Part shown: positions 6,242 to 8,025 of the stretch, one piece after another
Layout of the letters: each line of letters begins with the position of its first letter
Position numbering within the stretch: position 1 is the first letter of the stretch
Assembly: GCA_025454125.1 (NCBI GenBank)
Contig: JALOPA010000061.1
Span: 1-8,025, forward strand
Source: Thermodesulfobacteriota bacterium
Lineage (GTDB): Bacteria > Desulfobacterota > DSM-4660 > Desulfatiglandales > HGW-15
DNA length: 8,025 bases
Direction of reading: 5' to 3'
The notes under the pieces: generated by a model
Databases searched by the model: none
What the model was told of the DNA's origin: nothing
The model's input: only the letters and a program-made list of their open reading frames with translations
Position numbers and translations under genes: made by a program

Positions 6242-7078
6242 ATGAGTGCAGTAGCAAAATTCAAGCCGAAGGTATTGGGTTTCGTCTGCCACTGGTGAGC
6301 GTACGGGGCTGCTGACCTAGCTGGAGTTTCCAGACTACAATATACCACAGAGATGAGGCTGATCCGCGTCATGTGTTCGGGCCGGGTGGACATGGGCTTT
6401 GTCCTGCGGGCCTTTTCCAACGGCATGGACGGGGTGTTTATCGGCGGCTGCCGCTTGAACGAGTGCAATTACGTCACCCACGGAAATTACCACTCCCTCA
6501 ACATGGTGCTTCTCCTGAGAAGAATCCTGGAGCATGTCGGGCTCAACCCGGAACGGTTGAGGATCGAGTTCATGTCCGGCGCCGAAGCCAACCTGTTCGT
6601 GGAGGACGTCAATGGGTTTGTCAAGAAGGTGAAGGCTCTGGGTCCTCTTGGGGAAGCTGAAGGAATCGACCGGCAGGAGCTGAAAGCACGTCTCGCTGAG
6701 ATGTCGAAGCTGGTTCCTTACTTCAAGCTGATGAACCAGGAGAAGCTGGCCTCCCGTTTCAAGACTCGGGAAGAACATGAAGGACTGTTCACCAAAGAGG
6801 AGATCGACAAGCTGTTCAGTGAGATGGTCTCCTACTACATCGATCCGGAAAAGTGCCAGGCCTGCATGACCTGCCTCAGGAGATGCCCTGCAGAAGCAAT
6901 CATAGGCGGCAAAAACAAGATCCACGTGATCGACCAGGACAAGTGCATCAAGTGTGGAACGTGCTTTGAAGTGTGCCCCCCGCGCTTTGCATCGATCAAG
7001 AAGCTTTCCGGCGAACCTGTGCCGCCTCCCCTTCCTGAAGAGAAAAGGACTCTGGTCAGAAAGGCCAAAGAAAAATAG
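6242..7078 (+). CDS. bamF: Selenocysteine-containing MvhD-like subunit BamF with C-terminal ferredoxin domain
   Basis: Reading the TGA at 6296-6298 as selenocysteine gives 278 aa. Residues 11-125 are an MvhD/FrhD-type domain: FVCHW-U19-AYGAADLAGVSRLQY, then IRVMCSGRVD (C45) and GGCRLNEC (C70, C75). U19 replaces the second Cys of the usual CxWC motif. MvhD carries a [2Fe-2S] cluster and passes electrons from a hydrogenase or other partner to HdrA; here the partner would be BamE. After a charged linker (about 126-200) come two [4Fe-4S] motifs, C205, C208, C211, C215 and C235, C238, C241, C245, then a Pro- and Lys-rich tail. Stand-alone MvhD is only about 140 aa, so this is a fused form. Without recoding, the gene would be called from the ATG at 6353 and lose the metal-binding N-terminus. 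It is the last gene of the + strand run. Confidence 0.87.
6296..6298 (+). other. Selenocysteine codon (UGA) of bamF, residue 19
   Basis: The TGA falls exactly at the second Cys position of the conserved MvhD N-terminal CxWC motif (C16-H-W-U19). The motif starts upstream of the TGA and continues downstream (AYGAADLAGVSR) in the same frame. Confidence 0.9.
6318..6337 (+). promoter_or_regulatory. SECIS hairpin in bamF
   Basis: CTGGA (6321-6325) pairs perfectly with TCCAG (6329-6333) around a GTT loop beginning with G. TAG (6318-6320) extends the stem with CTA (6335-6337) across one bulged A. The stem starts 19 nt and the loop 27 nt after the UGA, within the spacing usual for bacterial SECIS elements that recruit SelB. 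Confidence 0.65.
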
Positions 7079-7104
7079 GAGAAGTCCCGAAAGGGACTTC
7101 TCCT
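7077..7104. terminator. Intrinsic terminator, mainly for fdhD (- strand), overlapping the bamF stop
   Basis: AGGAGAAGTCCC (7077-7088), loop GAAA, GGGACTTCTCCT (7093-7104): a perfect 12-bp stem that includes the last two bases of the bamF TAG. On the - strand it is followed by ATTTTTCTTT, the complement of the A-rich final Lys codons of bamF, giving a textbook terminator for fdhD. On the + strand no T-tract follows (CACTCCCG), so stopping of the bam transcript here would be weaker or depend on other factors. Confidence 0.75.
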
Positions 7105-7202
7105 CACTCCCGTTGCTCACTCCTTCTTTCCAAAAGAACCGGAATCCAACCTATTGCTCTCAAGCGGCAATGCCTCGCAGGTTTCTGAAAAACACCTGTC
7201 TT

Positions 7203-7329
7203 GCAGGCTGCTCAAAAACGGCCAGATGCAAGGCGGCCGAAGTCCCGAGGAATGAGACGTACAGTCCAGTACGTCGCAATGACGAGGGACGAGGACAACG
7301 CAGCAGATGGGCGTTTTTCAGCAGCCTGC
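7203..7329 (+). repeat. Imperfect long inverted repeat between bamF and fdhD
   Basis: The ends GCAGGCTGCT (7203-7212) and AGCAGCCTGC (7320-7329) are perfect inverted copies. Pairing continues through AAAAACG and its complement CGTTTTT and returns in the near-palindromic centre GACGTAC...GTACGTC. A degenerate copy of the left end (GCAGG-TTTCT-GAAAAAC) starts at 7177. There is no ORF that looks like a transposase, so this is a MITE- or REP-like dispersed element. Sequence at 7105-7176 shows nothing recognisable. Confidence 0.75.
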
Positions 7330-8025
7330 CAGGCGGCGGGAACCGCAGTAGACATTAATCCCTGACCCCTTGAACGGCGAGGCCAGGGTCATATTCAGGG
7401 AGTCGGCGAGCTCCACGGCCAGGGCCGTAGGACGGGAGGCTGCCAGGATAAAGGGAATTTTGGCTCGCGCAGCCTTTTGTACAAGCTCGTAGCTGATGCG
7501 GGAAGAGAGGATCAGGATCGCCGCCTGGTGCAAAGTCCTTTTGAGGAAAAGCTTGCCAATGGCCTTGTCCAGTGCGTTGTGGCGGCCAACGTCTTCAGCG
7601 AGAGACAGGAGTTCGAAGTTGGAGCTGTAGATGGCCGCAGCATGAGAGGCGCGGGTCTTCCGGTACAGGGCCTGGTGCTCCTTCAAGTTCTCAAGGCACT
7701 GATAGGCCCTTTCCAATTCAATGGCCGGACCGTCGGCCAGGGGCTTGACGATCTGAGAAAGGTCCTCGACGAGTTCCTTTCCGCAGATGCCGCAGCTTGT
7801 CTGACTCACAAAGCCCCGGCGCTCCAGCACTCCCTTGATGGAGCTCAGGCGGATCGGGTTGACCGTCAGGGTGACCACATTGGTCGCTTCCCCGTCGCAG
7901 GAGGCGATGGTTCCAACGTCGTCCGGGCTGTCCACGATGCCCTCGGCCAGACAAAACCCGGCCACATGGGCCGGTTCGTCCCCCGGGGTACGCATGACAA
8001 CAGCGTAGGGCTGGCCCTGAATCCG
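7318..8025 (-). CDS. fdhD: Formate dehydrogenase accessory sulfurtransferase FdhD, N-terminus outside the window
   Basis: The frame is open from the right edge to the TGA at 7320-7318 and gives 235 residues. FdhD proteins are about 260-280 aa, so some tens of N-terminal residues are missing. The ATG at 7995 is internal, because the family motif PYAVVMRTPGDE straddles it. Clear family marks are the TSCGICGKE motif (Cys codons 7794-7792 and 7785-7783), LAEDVGRHNALDKAIG, and SRPTALAVELA. FdhD takes sulfur from the cysteine desulfurase IscS and passes it through the CxxC to the molybdenum/tungsten bis-pterin cofactor, activating formate dehydrogenases in the cytoplasm. It is convergent with bamF, 239 nt apart. 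The last residues (LAGC) and the stop come from the adjoining inverted repeat. AOR-type enzymes are not known to need FdhD, so it probably serves a formate dehydrogenase encoded elsewhere. Confidence 0.95.
   Translation of the reverse strand, partial: RIQGQPYAVVMRTPGDEPAHVAGFCLAEGIVDSPDDVGTIASCDGEATNVVTLTVNPIRLSSIKGVLERRGFVSQTSCGICGKELVEDLSQIVKPLADGPAIELERAYQCLENLKEHQALYRKTRASHAAAIYSSNFELLSLAEDVGRHNALDKAIGKLFLKRTLHQAAILILSSRISYELVQKAARAKIPFILAASRPTALAVELADSLNMTLASPFKGSGINVYCGSRRLAGC

Noticed and set aside
2656..6468. A 1270-codon open frame on the - strand.
   Set aside because: It lies antisense to bamE, which has complete HdrA motifs; the long opening is a by-product of GC-rich codon use. 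It reads through intergenic repeats and shows no recognisable domain.
6353..7078. bamF starting at the ATG at 6353.
   Set aside because: This would discard CHW-U-AYGAADLAGVSRLQY, the core MvhD motif, and has no ribosome binding site, whereas the ATG at 6242 has GAGGTGA.
7105..7317. A small gene or insertion sequence between bamF and fdhD.
   Set aside because: The + strand open frame at 6954-7358 overlaps bamF out of frame and runs through the terminator and repeat with no recognisable domain; no transposase is encoded.

Overview
This window carries most of one catabolic operon on the + strand (bamB 3' end, bamC, bamD, bamE, bamF), followed by a convergent formate dehydrogenase accessory gene (fdhD) that runs off the right edge on the - strand. 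The products are, in order: the C-terminal half of an aldehyde:ferredoxin oxidoreductase (AOR)-family tungsten enzyme, a three-cluster ferredoxin, an HdrC-HdrB fusion (HdrD-like), a duplicated HdrA-like flavo-iron-sulfur protein, and an MvhD-like protein fused to a ferredoxin domain. This order and these subunits match the ATP-independent class II benzoyl-CoA reductase, BamBCDEF(GHI), of obligately anaerobic aromatic-degrading bacteria. The likely source is a strictly anaerobic Desulfobacterota (former Deltaproteobacteria) member, a sulfate reducer or a syntroph. That reading rests on the bam genes, the use of selenocysteine, fdhD, and the abundance of short palindromic intergenic repeats; the exact lineage cannot be read from the window.

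The most important point for annotation is that both bamE and bamF contain an in-frame TGA where the family has a conserved cysteine (codon 72 of bamE, codon 19 of bamF). In each case the protein homology continues through the TGA in the same frame, and a hairpin lies just downstream. They are best read as selenocysteine codons, so bamE spans 2881-6006 (1041 aa) and bamF spans 6242-7078 (278 aa). Conventional gene calling would break each into a small N-terminal piece and a falsely shortened main gene.

How the genes would work together (family knowledge plus inference): BamB reduces the aromatic ring of benzoyl-CoA at a tungstopterin, BamC wires it to the rest of the complex, and BamD, BamE and BamF form a heterodisulfide-reductase-like module. 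That module, with two flavins, many [4Fe-4S] clusters and HdrB-type CCG motifs, is thought to drive the low-potential reduction by flavin-based electron bifurcation. The NADH dehydrogenase-like bamGHI genes that complete the complex in some organisms do not follow bamF here.

Between the genes: the bamB-bamC gap is short (21 nt) with a good ribosome binding site. The next three gaps grow to 84, 122 and 235 nt, and each holds a different repeat: a 7-bp-period inverted array, an 8-bp-period inverted array, and a dispersed palindromic repeat. After bamF a perfect 12-bp hairpin has its T-tract on the - strand, so it looks mainly like the fdhD terminator. A large imperfect inverted repeat (about 127 bp) then abuts fdhD and supplies its last codons and stop. 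No tRNA, rRNA, CRISPR array, insertion sequence or recognisable promoter was seen.
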